64,000 nucleotides of DNA from Dioscorea cayenensis subsp. rotundata. Its lineage: Eukaryota; Streptophyta; Magnoliopsida; Dioscoreales; Dioscoreaceae. The notes under the pieces are model-generated. The model made no database searches. It had not been told where the DNA came from and saw only the letters and a program-made list of their open reading frames with translations. Shown piece after piece: positions 1 through 12,600 of this stretch. Location: positions 22,192,285 through 22,256,284 of the forward strand of contig NC_052475.1 in NCBI RefSeq assembly GCF_009730915.1. The letters are read 5' to 3'. Each line of letters begins with the position of its first letter. The first letter of the stretch is position 1. Both the position numbers and the translations under genes were made by a program.

Positions 1-488
1 TATTTACACTTTTAAGACAAGGAAACCTTTTTTCTTGTTTCACTTGTTGCTCTTCCTTGTGGGCAACTTAAAGTGTAATTTTAGACATTTTTTCTTCATT
101 GGTATTTGATTAAAAATAAACACTGATTTTTATTTATATTGCATATAACTCCCCAATTAGAGGGTCTTCACTAACAATTGAATATATGAAGGGTATTTTT
201 TTTTAGTTTTATAATAATGCATTGATTGTTATTTTTAAATAATCAAACTATTTATTTTTTCAAGAAAAATTCACATCCTTTGTAGCCCAAGCTAATTTCT
301 ATGGCAGACGCCATACACTACTAACTCTTATGTAAAATATAATAAAATATATATTTCTTTTAATGACTCAGTCACCCCTGATGACTAAAATCAACCATCG
401 GTCACTGTGTTGTCTATAATTCATCATTGTAAACAATTTTTTATAAAAAAAAACACTATATTGATTAATTATAAAATAAATTTAACAA
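1..488. other. AT-rich intergenic DNA, no gene seen
   Basis: No reading frame, splice-site series or RNA gene could be supported here. The right boundary is the left copy of the target-site duplication of the LINE tail that follows. Confidence 0.6.
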
Positions 489-818
489 ACCAACCTTCAA
501 GCTTCCTAAAAGATAGTCAGCTCTCTCAACTTCTTGAACACCAAGTTTACAAAAGATATCGGTGATCCAGAGATTGACCTTCCTCAGGAGTAATCCACTC
601 TTTTCTGTAGCTTAGACAGGTATATGTCTCCAGACGGTAATCTTCGTCTGTCCAACTTTTTTTTTCTTACTCTTTTTAAGTTTTGTAAACCTCATCTTTG
701 GTGAGATTTTAGTCTGTTTTTGTAATTTTGTACTGTTTTTTTTTCTTTCAATGTTTGTTATGTCTCATTTTTTTTTATTTCAATAAAGCTATGATTAATC
801 ATATTTATTTAAAAAGAA
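489..818 (+). mobile_element. 5'-truncated L1-type LINE 3' end with target-site duplications
   Basis: A 330-bp insert is flanked by perfect 16-bp direct repeats (AAAATAAATTTAACAA) at 473-488 and 819-834. The insert is T-rich in its second half, carries an AATAAA-like signal at about 782, and ends in an A-rich tail just before the right repeat. This is what target-primed reverse transcription leaves when a plant L1 element is truncated at its 5' end. The upstream 100 bp may be the end of ORF2, but I cannot identify a domain in it. Orientation is plus because the A-rich tail is on the right. Confidence 0.75.
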
Positions 819-834
819 AAAATAAATTTAACAA

Positions 835-1819
835 TAGAACACAAACATGATTAAAAACGTTATACGAAAATAATAGTATTCCAAGTTCTAGAAGGTGATG
901 CAAGTTGGGCGTTAAGTGGATTCAACTTCCATTAATAATTTTGTTCTAGATGAAGTCATCATTTTCCTAGTCAAAGAACCTGTGAACATGATTAGTGCTC
1001 TTGTTGGTCATTCCTAATCACATCTTTTATTACAAAGCAAAAGGAAAAAAACAACTTAAAAAAAAGAATGATATATAATAATAAAAAAATTCAATAATAA
1101 TAATAATAATAAATATATATATATATATATATAGCCATTCAAAAGCTAGAGGAGACTCATGGGCCGGTGCTTGAGCTTTATTCAAAAGATGGAGGAAACT
1201 CAAGAGAACCTTTCCAATGTCATCATCCCATCACATGTAGAAACTTAAATAGAATATATATATATTGCAAAGTGGAACATCATTACACTATCCCAAATAT
1301 TTCCCTATTATCTTATTTATATATATCGTATAAAATTAAATTATTTTAAGCATCCTCAAGCCTTATATATATATATATATATATATTGTGTCATTGATCC
1401 ATTAATTTCATGTGAGAAGCATCTACTAAGAGTCAGTCAGGGAAATAATCTCTCCAACTAAAGCTTTTTTATACATTAAAAAAAAACCTACTTATTTAAA
1501 CTATCTAAATTTTTACCACTTAAATCAATTTTGATGGGTAATTTTTTTTTCATAAACCATTCCAAACGTGTACATATGTATAAAGTTAATATCTCAAAAT
1601 ATCTATCTCCTCATTTTACATAAACTGATATTCTAATTAGGGATAAAGATATAAATATTATATACAAAAGATCATGTATCACTAGATAAAAAAATTATTA
1701 GCAGATAAATTTTTTTATGTTTATTTTATTTTAAAAAAGTAAGATGGATATAAAAAATATTATGCACTAATTAACATAAATTTACAATATATTTCTCATA
1801 TGCTTGTAGACTGGTGTTT
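835..1819. other. AT-rich intergenic DNA with (AT)n microsatellites
   Basis: The stretch contains (AT)n tracts at about 1113-1133 and 1364-1386 and no supported gene. The 60-codon open frame near 1167 shows no domain or codon bias. Confidence 0.55.
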
Positions 1820-2075
1820 TGCAGCTAAAGACTCGACACATCTAATCTCCAGTGATTCCATCTAGTCCATTAAGCACCCAACAGCTCGATTACACCAAGC
1901 TCCACAAGTGACCCTCTTTTGTTTTACTGAGTTGATTTTTGTGTCTTACGTCAATGTGCTTTTGATGTTGCTGGTGTTATATTCTTTGTTTCTTGTTGGT
2001 TTTAGTTGTTTTTTGTTTTATGTACTGTTTTGATTTTTTTAATAAGTTTATGGTTTATCACTTTTATTAAAAAAA
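1820..2075 (+). mobile_element. Probable LINE 3' end (5'-truncated)
   Basis: T/G-rich trailer-like sequence leads to a terminal segment reading GTTTATGGTTTATCAC, then A-rich sequence at about 2068-2075. The GGTTTATC-type ending recurs at the 3' ends of the LINE copies near 33.74 kb and, on the minus strand, near 57.07 and 49.22 kb, so I read this as the same family. I did not find target-site duplications and the 5' boundary is approximate. Confidence 0.5.
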
Positions 2076-2218
2076 GAGGCAAATAGTAACGTATGGGGCC
2101 ATTAAGAAAAGTGGTGTGATATTGATACATTCAATGCTTGATGATAAACAAAAGTCTCCAAAGTCCAAACAAGATGAACAAGAGTAAAAGCTACTCACTT
2201 ACTCTTTTGAACTAAATC

Positions 2219-2260
2219 ATGATGATGATGATAACGATGATGATGATGATGATAACGATG
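2219..2260. repeat. (GAT)n microsatellite
   Basis: Interrupted GATGATGAT tract with two ATAACG interruptions. Confidence 0.9.
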
Positions 2261-3323
2261 TGTTCTTTTGATAAGAGAGATCCACCAAAATGTCCCCACA
2301 AAGTTAATGCTGTATTAATTACTTCCCATGAGATTGGGGCCTAATAAAAAGTGAGCAAGCATCCATCCCATCCCTATCTTTAGATCTAATCGTATCCTAA
2401 CAATAACCAAACCGTACTCCTTTTTTTTCTCTCTCTCTTTTTTTTTTCTCCTGTGCTAGCTCAATCATACACACAACTCACTTCATTTCATCCATTATAC
2501 ATATATATAATTTAGTAGATTAATTAACAATTCTAGTTTTTAAATATTTTATCATTGATAAAAAAAAATAGTTTTGGATTAAATTTAGTAGATTAATTGG
2601 ATTTCGCAAGGTGTAAGATTACTTGTTATATGTAGATTTATTAAACATGGCAAATAAAATTTAAAATCAATTGTTCATCAACAAATTTGTTTATATATAA
2701 TATTTGATAATATCTGCGGTATCTAGTAGAAATTAGTTTTGTTTTTAATTTTAAAAAATTAAAATATGAAATGAGTCCTTTATTATGTTTTTTTTTTCTA
2801 ATAAATATGTACAAGAGACTAATCTCTAATCATTAAATCGAGAAAATTCGTCGGTGCATATTTCACTCGGGAGTCAAATAAAATAAAAGCTTTTTATTAT
2901 AAGGGTGGTCCCACTATATTTAGTGAGCAAGTGGTAAGGACAAACTTTTGCCCCTAAGATAGATTATATAATATTAATATTTTCATACAGAGAGCAATAA
3001 TTACATCCAATATGCCATAAAATGATTTTCATTTAATTTAAAATTTTTTTTATCAAAGTAAAAAATAATAGAATCCATTTCCCTCAAAATAAACATCAAT
3101 AATATATATTTACACAAATCAATCAAATATATATATATATATATGCTAAAAAGTAATCTGCCTACATAGAAATGTCCTAGATAATTAAAAAATTGAGAGA
3201 ATTGAGTGGAGAAAGACAGAAAGGAACAACCCAGTAAATAGTAAATATAACAGTATTAAAATATTGTACTACATTTCATTAGATTAGTGTGGTGTTCAGT
3301 GGATATAATTGCTCTCCGCTGTA

Positions 3324-3471
3324 GCTCTAGTAGAAATCAATTTTGACTGATTATTACGATGGTGATTTACGGCTCTAGTAGAAATCAATTTTGACTGATT
3401 ATTATGATGGTGATTTACGGTTCAATCTAAAACAATCAATTTTGACGGATTATTATGTTTGTGATCTACTG
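3324..3471. repeat. Three tandem copies of a 48-bp unit
   Basis: Copies begin at 3324, 3372 and 3420. The first two are nearly identical (GCTCTAGTAGAAATCAATTT start, GATTTACG end). The third is diverged but keeps CAATCAATTTTGACGGATTA. Confidence 0.9.
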
Positions 3472-3632
3472 GTCAGATCAAAATATTGTACATCCCATTT
3501 TTTTATTGTGCTACTATTTATAAGTATAGTTAAATTATTTATGGATATGATCGTGGCCGTTGATTTATAATCCAAGGACTAACAATCAACATGTATAGAT
3601 TACATTTCTAATTCCATTATTAGAAGATTGAG

Positions 3633-3633
3633 C

Positions 3634-3681
<48 letters not shown>
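3633..3681. repeat. (CT)n-(TA)n compound microsatellite
   Basis: About 22 bp of CT repeats run directly into about 27 bp of TA repeats. Confidence 0.95.
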
Positions 3682-6298
3682 CAATGCGGTTTCTTTCCGG
3701 CCTTACATTTGCCATAAAAAAAAGTGGGTAATTAAATTTTGTTTTGATTAGTAGACAGTTCAATCTGACTTATTTGACTAAGTGTTAATGTACCAACTGT
3801 TTCCAATTATGCGTATTAAATGACATGCCAACGTACGTGTGTTACTTAAAATTATAATTATTAAGCTTCAAATGAAAGTTTTGAAGGAGTACTAACATGA
3901 GCATTGATCATTGAATTAAAGAGCAGTCAATGCATTTCATGTAGGTAAATTTTTAATTAAAAGAATATTTTTAATGTCAAACAAATTAGGAAGATGATAA
4001 ACCAAACAACCAAAAACAGCAATAGATTAATATGGAGTTGCGTGGAAGCAGAGCATATGGAAACCTCTAAATTCAACTTATGAACTAACTCTTAAATTAG
4101 AAGAAAAACAAAATTGATTGATTAATTTGCAGGCTAACAACTATTTCATTTGACAAACATTGTTTGTCATGTTCTGATTATTTTAAAATGATTAGCAATG
4201 ATGATGTTTTTTTTAAAGACATGTTCCACTCAATTTAAAATTTTATATCAATCAAGATATGATATTTTGTTAATGTTGTTGTTATTTACGTTTCAAGTGT
4301 ACATCATTTGAAGAAATTAAAAATTATAAAACAAGCTTTGATCTAGTAGCATTGGCTTTCTGGTAAAAAAATATTTTATAAAATATTTTATTGTTTGAAG
4401 TTCAAAATGTGTTAGATACAATGACGTCAAAAAAGATTTGAGACTATAAAATTATACTTATAACTAAATCTCCGCATCCGTTAGGTAAGTGTGTATGAGC
4501 CAGATAATCAACTTCTGATGATATGCATATTCATGACACGTGACTTGTCGATTATAAAATAAATTAATAAATAAATAATTTTCCTATATTTACCCTTTAA
4601 ATTTATTTAAGAAATATTTATTGACATGTACCATGGATTTATATTCATTGTGTTCTCATAAAATTTTAACCACCACCATCTGTGAATTGCTTGATACGGT
4701 GACTTTTTTCCCATTGGGATCGGTAATGACAGAATTAAAAAAAATTATTTTAAAAGATAAAAACAAACAATTATTATTGAAAAATTATTGGTGCTTTTTA
4801 TTTTAAAAAATTGATTTTTTTAATATAAATGTATATATATACATGTATAGCTAAGTTTGATCAAACAAAAGACCTATAATTAATTATTCATACTATAGTT
4901 CATATAATTAATTAATAATAATGAAAGAACTTGATTTCACTCGTACTGATATATTGATTTGTTTATTATCAAAAGAGGTGCTTGCAAAAGATGGCATATA
5001 TTAAAAATCAACAAAGGCTTTATTATCAACTTCCAAATGGCTATAAATTATGTGCAATTTTGTAAGGTTGTTATTTTTTAGTAAGATCTTGAATCTCAAG
5101 TGACTTGGATGGGTCACTTAAAATGAGATGATTAGGGTGTATTCTAATTAAACCATACATCCTAGAGACATAATCTTCACTCAAGAACAAAAGTATTGTA
5201 TCATTTTCACAATTAAAAGCATCTAATATTATAGATTAATAATGTGTATTATTTATAATACAGGAAGATGCTCCTTTATAAAATTATTTAGAAGAGTATG
5301 GCTTAGTGATATGTATTATGTTCTTAAACTTTAGATGATACTTGAAGTTATATTTTAGATATAGCAATTTGGAATTTGGCATTTAGACCAAGTCAAGTCA
5401 AAATCAATTAAGTCCTAAAGTCGCTCTCCAACAACCATTAACCAAATCTTAGGACAAACACAATAACAAATTATGGCTATTCATCAACACTTCATCATGA
5501 ATTAATTTTATTATAAATAATTTTAGAGTTATAAGTAACTATATAAAATAAATATGTAAATTGAGGGCTAATTTAACATTGATCTAATATAACTCTAAGC
5601 TTAAAAGAGATGTTTATGGTAATACAAACATCTTCATTTTATTTATTTATTTATTTTTAATAAAATAAATAAGCCATGTCAGGGATGTGCATAAAAGTAA
5701 AATTAATACCTTAACATACATATGAGGGCGCATTTCGAGTGAGTTGAGATTTGATCCCGTCTTCTTAACAAAAATACCAACACCCCTACACTGGAGATCC
5801 AATGTCAATAGACTAGAGATCATTGGTAACATTTTTATTTTATACTATATCAATTAATATTATAAATATTAGTCTTTTAAAAGTTATTTTTATGTCCTTC
5901 GCGGTAGTAAAAGGTTTTTTTTTTTTTTTGTTATTTTTTTTGTTTTATATTTCATAATTATGTTCCTATTACAAAGAAAATTAAATATGTGACTTTTGTT
6001 TTTTTGACAAGATATGCCTTGGTTGTGTTGCTTGTGGGTTTGGATGGCTCTATAACATTTACTTGTGGGCTTCTTTATGGGTTTTTTGTTTTGATGCCTC
6101 CCATAACATTATATTTTATAAATTATTTTTTTATAACAAAAACTAGACTTATGTTTTTTCAACAAAAAAAATTATCTGATAAAAACACAAGAAAATAATA
6201 TTTTTGAAAAATACAAATTAAATATTTATTTCCATAAGTACACCCTTCTTAATGTTTGCTTTGAAGAAATGATGATCAAATTGGTTTGATTTGTAGCC

Positions 6299-6456
6299 AT
6301 GTTTGGGCAGTGATTAGAATAGTAGATTGAATAATTTATATTAAAAGTCAAAAATTAAATGATCTAGAAATAATTTAGTTTTGAATTATGTGTATAAAAT
6401 TCTGAATAATTCTATTTTTAATCTTAATCCATACTTAATGGTTATCCGAACATAAA
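6299..6456. mobile_element. Possible small MITE with ATGTTTGG-like ends
   Basis: The left end reads ATGTTTGGGCAGTGATTAG and the reverse complement of the right end reads ATGTTCGGATAACCATTAAG, giving short imperfect terminal inverted repeats around AT-rich filler of about 160 bp. No clear target-site duplication was found, so the family (hAT-like?) is a guess. Confidence 0.35.
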
Positions 6457-6919
6457 AATATTCTACATCTTCGTCTCTATAGTCTCAATCATCAAACTTA
6501 TTTGTATTCTAATATTTACTAATGATATTTTGATCATATATGGATATATTTATTCAATAAAATATAGCTAAATGTTTAATTAAGGGCTAAAGCAAAATTA
6601 AGATTAAAGGATTTTTTTTTGTATTTTAATTTTAATCCAAGAAGAAATTAGTCCATACAAGGAAATTTATTTATTTTGGATTAACATCACTAATTCCACT
6701 ATAAAATCTTTAATCCTAAATAAGCTATTCCTCAACTAGCAAATGAATTGGTTTAAGTTTCATGGTTGAGGAATTAGTCCATGAATAACAAGCTTATTTC
6801 CTTAAAATGGAACAAATCTAAAATATTCAATTCAATTGGTTTAAGTCATCACATTTTTGGCCTGTGTTAAATTACTATTAGCAATTATTTATATTTTGTG
6901 GTTTTGAAATATTAAATTA

Positions 6920-7109
6920 AAAGGTTCCCTTGGTCAATTAGCGCTGGGTCCTTTGCGTAGAACTTTCGTCGTGGGTAGAGTGTGGTTCCCCGAGTTCGAT
7001 CCTCGCCCAACGCAAGGTGAGGGCATTGTGGTATAGAGTGTAGTTCCCTCATGTGTCCGCTCTTTAATTAGGCATTTGTCGTTCTTTTTAAAAAAATAAT
7101 ATAATTAAT
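6920..7109 (+). mobile_element. tRNA-derived SINE with 12-bp target-site duplication
   Basis: A 190-bp GC-richer block is flanked by perfect AATATTAAATTA repeats at 6908-6919 and 7110-7121. It contains a pol III B-box-like GAGTTCGATCC at about 6991 followed by TCGCCCAACGC, a second gene-like half, and an A-rich end. The layout is that of a tRNA-derived plant SINE in plus orientation. The family name cannot be given without a database. Confidence 0.75.
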
Positions 7110-7121
7110 AATATTAAATTA

Positions 7122-8200
7122 GGTGGACTCAACCAAATATGCTATATTTTGTATATAAACATTTATAATTCTTGTTTTATTTATGAATGAAATTATATAT
7201 AAATATATACCCAAGCTTCAAGCCTAAATGGCTAAATCCTTATTTATTTTTTTTTAAAATATATAAGGTCGTTGAATTAAATTATTAAAGACTGATATAA
7301 ACAAAATATAAACATAAAATAAATTTTATGCCCCCATTCAATTCAACACACATCACATTCAACAGGAAATGCAGACAAAAGTTCTAATCAAAACTCTTAT
7401 TTTGAAATTAACAAACTAAATTGTAATTTTAAAACTTATTAATCTTAATTTATACATTGACCTTATAGTATTTTTATAATCCACTTAATCTCAAAATCAT
7501 TTATGGATATTATAATTGCCCTCTTGATATTTTCAAAAATAAAAATTCCCCTTAAAAATTGTGTCCACAAAAACAAAATCACACGCATGTTTTTAAACCC
7601 AATCCTTAAAGTTGAATAAAGACCAACTGGATCAATTGGGTTATCAAATTTATCATATAAAAATCGTCAAAATGCACATTAGTAAGACTAAATCTTATTT
7701 TGTTCGATGATAATAACCAAACATTCACATTTATTTTTTTATTGACAAAGTGGATAAATTACGTGTTAGATACATATACACCACCATCAAGAATTAATTA
7801 TCCGACTCATACATTCACATTACTAATAAGAAGACTGACTTGTAAACTTATTTCCACAGTTGAATTTTTTTTTTTTTTTGGCATCATTGTATCTTTTGAA
7901 CCGTAAACAATAAAAGTCTCTATAAAACATCTTTCGCAAAGTAACCGATACCATCACCCCAGGACTTAATCAATTTTATTTAAAGAAAGACTTGATCACA
8001 ATAGTAAACTACATGTGGTCCCAATCCCTCATTCCTTCCCGCCATTTTTAAAATCCGGTTACACCGGACCATGTCTTGATAAAAAACGCGGAACTCCACT
8101 TCCTTCGCTTCCAAACACAATAAACGTTACTTGCCACCACTTCCCGTTTTCCTTGTTCTTTCTTGCAAGTCATCCACTTCCAATTCACAATCCACAACTC
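7122..8200. other. AT-rich upstream region of the DMP gene
   Basis: No separate gene seen. The last 200 bp form the promoter and leader of the DMP gene. An 86-codon frame from 8015 overlaps that leader in another frame and looks like chance. Confidence 0.5.
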
Positions 8201-8203
8201 CTT

Positions 8204-8209
8204 TATAAA
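8204..8209 (+). promoter_or_regulatory. TATA box of the DMP gene
   Basis: TATAAA in the context CTCCTTTATAAACAAG lies 57 bp upstream of the DMP start codon at 8266. This predicts transcription starting near 8235 and a leader of about 30 nt. Confidence 0.6.
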
Positions 8210-8265
8210 CAAGAGCACACAACAGAAAGCAATCCTCAAGAATTAATCCAGCAGCAGCATCAACA

Positions 8266-8901
8266 ATGGCGATGAACAATCAGAAGAACATCACTACTGA
8301 TGCAGAATCCCAAGCAAAACAGCCTCTCTTACCTTCTTCAAATCCTCCAGAAGATGAATTAACTCTAATGGAGAAAGCCATCAGACAAACATTCAAGAGC
8401 ACATCACATCTAGCAAACCTTTTGCCAACCGGAACCGTACTCGCTTTCCAACTTCTAGCTCCCATCTTCACAAACCAAGGTCATTGTGACTATGCAAACC
8501 GGTGGATGACGGCGTTACTCGTGATTCTATGCAGCTTCACTTGCTTCATCCTTAGTTTCTCAGATAGTTTTCAAGATGATGGTGGGAAAGTTCGGTATGG
8601 GTTCGCGACGTTTAGTGGTTTTTATGTTGTTGATGGTGCTGCAGTGTTGCCGCAAACTAAGCGATTGGAATACAAGATTAAGTTGATGGATTTTGTTCAT
8701 GCGTTTTTGTCGGTGTTGGTGTTTGTTGCTGTGGCTTTGTTTGATAAGAATGTTGTGTCTTGCTTTTTCCCGGAGCCGTCGGAGGAGATGAACCAGTTGT
8801 TGACAATGTTGCCTGTTGGGATTGGGGTTGTTACTAGTGGTCTCTTTGTTACTTTCCCTCCTACCAGGCATGGCATTGGCTTCCCTCTTTCTCCAAACTG
8901 A
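8266..8901 (+). CDS. DMP: DMP-family (DUF679) membrane protein
   Basis: A single-exon gene encodes 211 aa. The N-terminal 35 residues are hydrophilic and include a dileucine-like KQPLLPSS. The DUF679 core follows, with four hydrophobic segments at about 48-68 (LANLLPTGTVLAFQLLAPIF), 78-98, 140-160 and 178-198. Family hallmarks are LLPTGTVLAFQ, the C-F-SFSDSF stretch after segment 2, KLMDFVHAFLSVLVF before segment 3, and the C-terminal FPPTRHGIGFP. Length and lack of introns fit the family. Known members sit in vacuolar, ER or plasma membranes and are linked to senescence, membrane remodelling and, for the DMP8/9 clade, gamete fusion. The short N-terminus makes this look more like the DMP1-7 type than DMP8/9, but that is inference. 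The start was chosen because the TATA box is 57 bp upstream and the peptide then matches family length. Confidence 0.92.
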   Translation: MAMNNQKNITTDAESQAKQPLLPSSNPPEDELTLMEKAIRQTFKSTSHLANLLPTGTVLAFQLLAPIFTNQGHCDYANRWMTALLVILCSFTCFILSFSDSFQDDGGKVRYGFATFSGFYVVDGAAVLPQTKRLEYKIKLMDFVHAFLSVLVFVAVALFDKNVVSCFFPEPSEEMNQLLTMLPVGIGVVTSGLFVTFPPTRHGIGFPLSPN

Positions 8902-9667
8902 AACCGTCTTCCTGTTTTATAGAAAGGTGCTTGTTATGTTTATGATTTATTTGTTTTTCACTTTTTTTTAGATGATTGAACTTACATCGTCCTTAGTATG
9001 TTGATTGGGAAAAAAATATTCTAGCTTATCAGAATAATATTTACTTGTAAATATAAACTATGATGTAAGAAATAACGTGTTTGTTAATGTCAATATCAAG
9101 TTGTTAAAATTGCTTTTAACTTCTCCGTTTACTTTAAGAGAGAATTTGTGTTTGACGAGCCTTTTTGTGATTTATATTGATAGTGATGAGAGCTGACAAA
9201 TCTATTGCGAGAAAAAAAATAGAAACTAACAAGACAAGCACGCAATAAATAAATTTGACAATATTTGAATACCAATATATAATATAGAAAAACATCCTCA
9301 TACTCTGGCGATCAATATAAAACTATCCAGAATAACACGGTGTGAACCTTAATATGCAGGCAAGTCTAACTTGTCACATTAAATTAACCATGCCGATAAA
9401 ATTCTACAGAAACATCAACAATCTTATCATATAGCACACAAAAACAAAAACGATCAAAGCACATGGATGGATTATTTGCGCAAAAACTCTGATGAACACT
9501 TGCAAAACAGATTCAGTGATAATAAAAACAAAATTCTTGATACATGTATAGTCACACAGATATTGAATGAGTCTCTGACCACAAATTTTTTAAGTCATAC
9601 ATTATAGCAAGTTGAACATGCTGAGTTCATTTTGCATAAATATAGCAAGTTGGATAGCATTTTGCAA
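8902..9667. other. Convergent 3' intergenic region between DMP and TAP46
   Basis: The 3' flanks of a plus gene and a minus gene meet here. It holds untranslated and AT-rich spacer sequence. No other gene is supported. Confidence 0.5.
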
Positions 9668-12600
9668 CTACCCACATGGTGTGAGCTTCTTGTTGCCTGC
9701 TCCCCGAGGATTGTCGTCCTTCCAATCATCCCATGCCCTTGCCTTTTCCTCGGCAGCCTCCTCATCATCACTGGCTGTTATTGGACCATCTTTATGCCAT
9801 GACGAATTAGATTCTTCAATTAATTTCTTATTCATTTCTTGCCATTTATTCATTATCTCCATTTCACGTAAACCGGCTTGTTCTATGCTCATAGTGGGTA
9901 ACCTGTCAATGAACAAGTTCAAAATAATGAGGTTACTACATTCAGTGTTCAATTAAAAGAAAAAAAAAAGGGACAGTAAGGAGCTGTCCCAAAATCTTCA
10001 TTCATACCAATAGGACAAAAAGTCTATCAAGCATTGAAGTTCAAAGCAAATAAAGAAAGAGGAATTATAAAATAAAGATTGTTCATAGCATGTAGTCAAC
10101 TTCTTCAACAGAATAAGTCCTAATATCTCAACACAAATATTTACATAGCAGGTTCAAAATTAGAAACAAAGAAAAGGAACAAAGCACAACAGTTACTGCT
10201 GAAAATAAACGACCAAAGTGAAATATGCATGAACAAGTCTAGAGAAGAGGAATTATAAAATAAGAATTGTTCACAGCATGTAGTCAACTTCTTCAACAGA
10301 ATAAGTCCTAATATCTCAACACAAATATTTACATAGTAGGTTCAAAATTAAAAACAACGAAAAGGAACAAAGCACAACAGTTACTGCTGAAAATAAACGA
10401 CCAAAGTGAAATATGGATGGACAAGTCTAGGGAAGGAACAAATCAGGCTTTAATAATTATAAATAAAAAGCAAATATTGACAAGACAATTCCTAAACTAA
10501 CAACTCTTGACATTGTCTGTGAGTTTGTTATGGCAGAAATTAGACACACTGTGTAAATGATACTCTATTCCTATGCTCAAGACAACACTAACCGTTTCAA
10601 TAGAAATTGAAGAAGGAAACACCAGACAAGCCTTTTATTTTCAGTATACCCTCCAATTATGTACAACCATGAGTGCCAGCCTTGTGCCAACAATTTTTAA
10701 AGAAGGACAACATACCTGTGACCAGGCTGGAATACTCGTGCTGCCATCATTTCTCTTTCACTGGCTAATCTTCCACCCACAAGACTTGCTGGGCCAAATA
10801 TCATAGGTTGATGTTTATGCTCATGAAATTCTGTAGCCTTTGCTCGACCTTCAATTACATCTTGTGCAAAAGTTGCACATGTAATGGGTTGCATTGGTCT
10901 TATAAGTGGTGCTCGACTTGCAGCCTTCTGGTGCCAAGATTCAGCTTTTTTGGCACGCTCATCCAGAATCTCACGAGAAAATTCGTGCTCCCCTTCCTGC
11001 AATTGCAGATGGGTCAGATTCACAAAGCTGTACGACAACTAACCCAAAAAAGAAAAGGCTAAATTACATCGCACAAAATTATTTCACTAATCCTTTCAGT
11101 TGATACCACAGTTTATAAAACAATCCTCTAATGAATCCTACTCCTAGACATGTCTCTAACCAATCAACTTGAGTTCATCACATTCACAACAGAGATCTGC
11201 GTCTGAAGTATGCTAGGAATCGAGGAAGTCATTAATTCTTGATCACATTTGTTTTTTTGCTCAACAATACAGTGAAATATTAAAGAACCAGAAGCACATA
11301 AAAACTTGAAGCCATCATATGGCATACCACAATACCCATCAGTTAAAAATTAGATCAATTTCTGTCATCTATATTTGTATATCTTTCCATGTTACTGGAT
11401 GCAAGCAATAAACTATCTAATATAAAACAATAGTATATCCACAAGGACAGAGATATAACTAACTATACAGAAGTGAATGAAGAATGGGAAAACCTGTGAT
11501 TGTTTTTCCTTTACTGCAAGTAGCATCTGTTCCTCTTTTTTCAACATGTCAAGGAGATCAAATGCCTACAAAAGAGAAAATTAGGTAAGTCACATCGCCA
11601 AACATGATTTATTTAATGTTACTTCTCACATACACAAACTGGTACAACCCAAAGTTTGGTGAACTAACCTTACAAACAGCCAAGGATATTGTAGTTAGCC
11701 AAGCCTGCAAGGAAAATATCATACATGTTTATATCAGAGAAAAAGGACAGAATTCAAGAAATGTAACAGTACAACTGGTAGCTAAGACTTTTAACTACAT
11801 AAAAGCAACCCGATTTATGTCTACCTCACTGTAATATCTCCAACAGAAATTTCAAAAACAATGAGAGAAATTGCACAGATGGAAACCCTAGGCAAATTCC
11901 CTAACACCTTGTTTGGTTGGAGGTTTTTAGAGGGGTGGGGGGGAGTTAGGAGGGGTGAAAGTTGTTTGGTTGAGGGAGTGAGGAGGAGGAGGAGGAGTTT
12001 GGAGGGGTGTTTCACCCCTCCAAACCCCTTATATCCCACCCCTCCAAATCGGGGTCTTTTGGAGCGGTGAGATTATTAAAACAAATTTTGATGTTTAAAT
12101 TTTTATGAAAAGACCAAAGTATCCTTTGTCAATTTGAGAAATTACGATAATATCCTTTTTAAATCTAATTTCATAATAACAATTAAAATAATAATAATAA
12201 TAATAATATAAGAATGATAAACAAATATATAAAATTGAGTTATACAAATAATATTATTACTAATATTAATCTTAATTTTAATTTTAACAAAGTTTGTACA
12301 AAATAATCTTTTAGATATGTATAAAAAAGTATTATGATCAATTTTATATAAAAGGGCAAATTAGTAAAATACACATCAGATCTCTCCTCACTTCTCCTCA
12401 CCTCTTCTTCTAACCAAACAAAAAAAATAGATTACCCCTCCACACCCCTCCATTGAACCAAACATAAAATTTTTTCAAACCCTCCATACTCCTCCCCTTC
12501 TTACTCCCCCTCACACCTCCCCTCCCCCCTCCCCCACGGAACCAAACGAAGCCAAACATCACCAAGGCTCGTTTAGATGAAAAGTTGTTGTTGCTATGTC

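Larger units (their letters stand above)
2261..6298. other. AT-rich intergenic DNA, mostly unassigned
   Basis: No gene could be supported in this 4-kb stretch. It holds the 48-bp triplication and a (CT)n(TA)n microsatellite listed separately. Around 5640-5830 lies a weak SINE-like block in reverse orientation (a degenerate GATTTGATCCCG box). Open frames such as 4621-4806 and 5989-6198 are T-rich, with no recognisable domain. Confidence 0.5.

Noticed and set aside
8015-8275. 86-codon plus-strand frame just upstream of the DMP gene
   Set aside because: It covers the TATA box and leader of DMP in another frame, with no domain; chance frame in a less AT-rich promoter.
8560-8871. 103-codon minus-strand frame inside the DMP gene
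   Set aside because: Antisense shadow of the DMP coding sequence.
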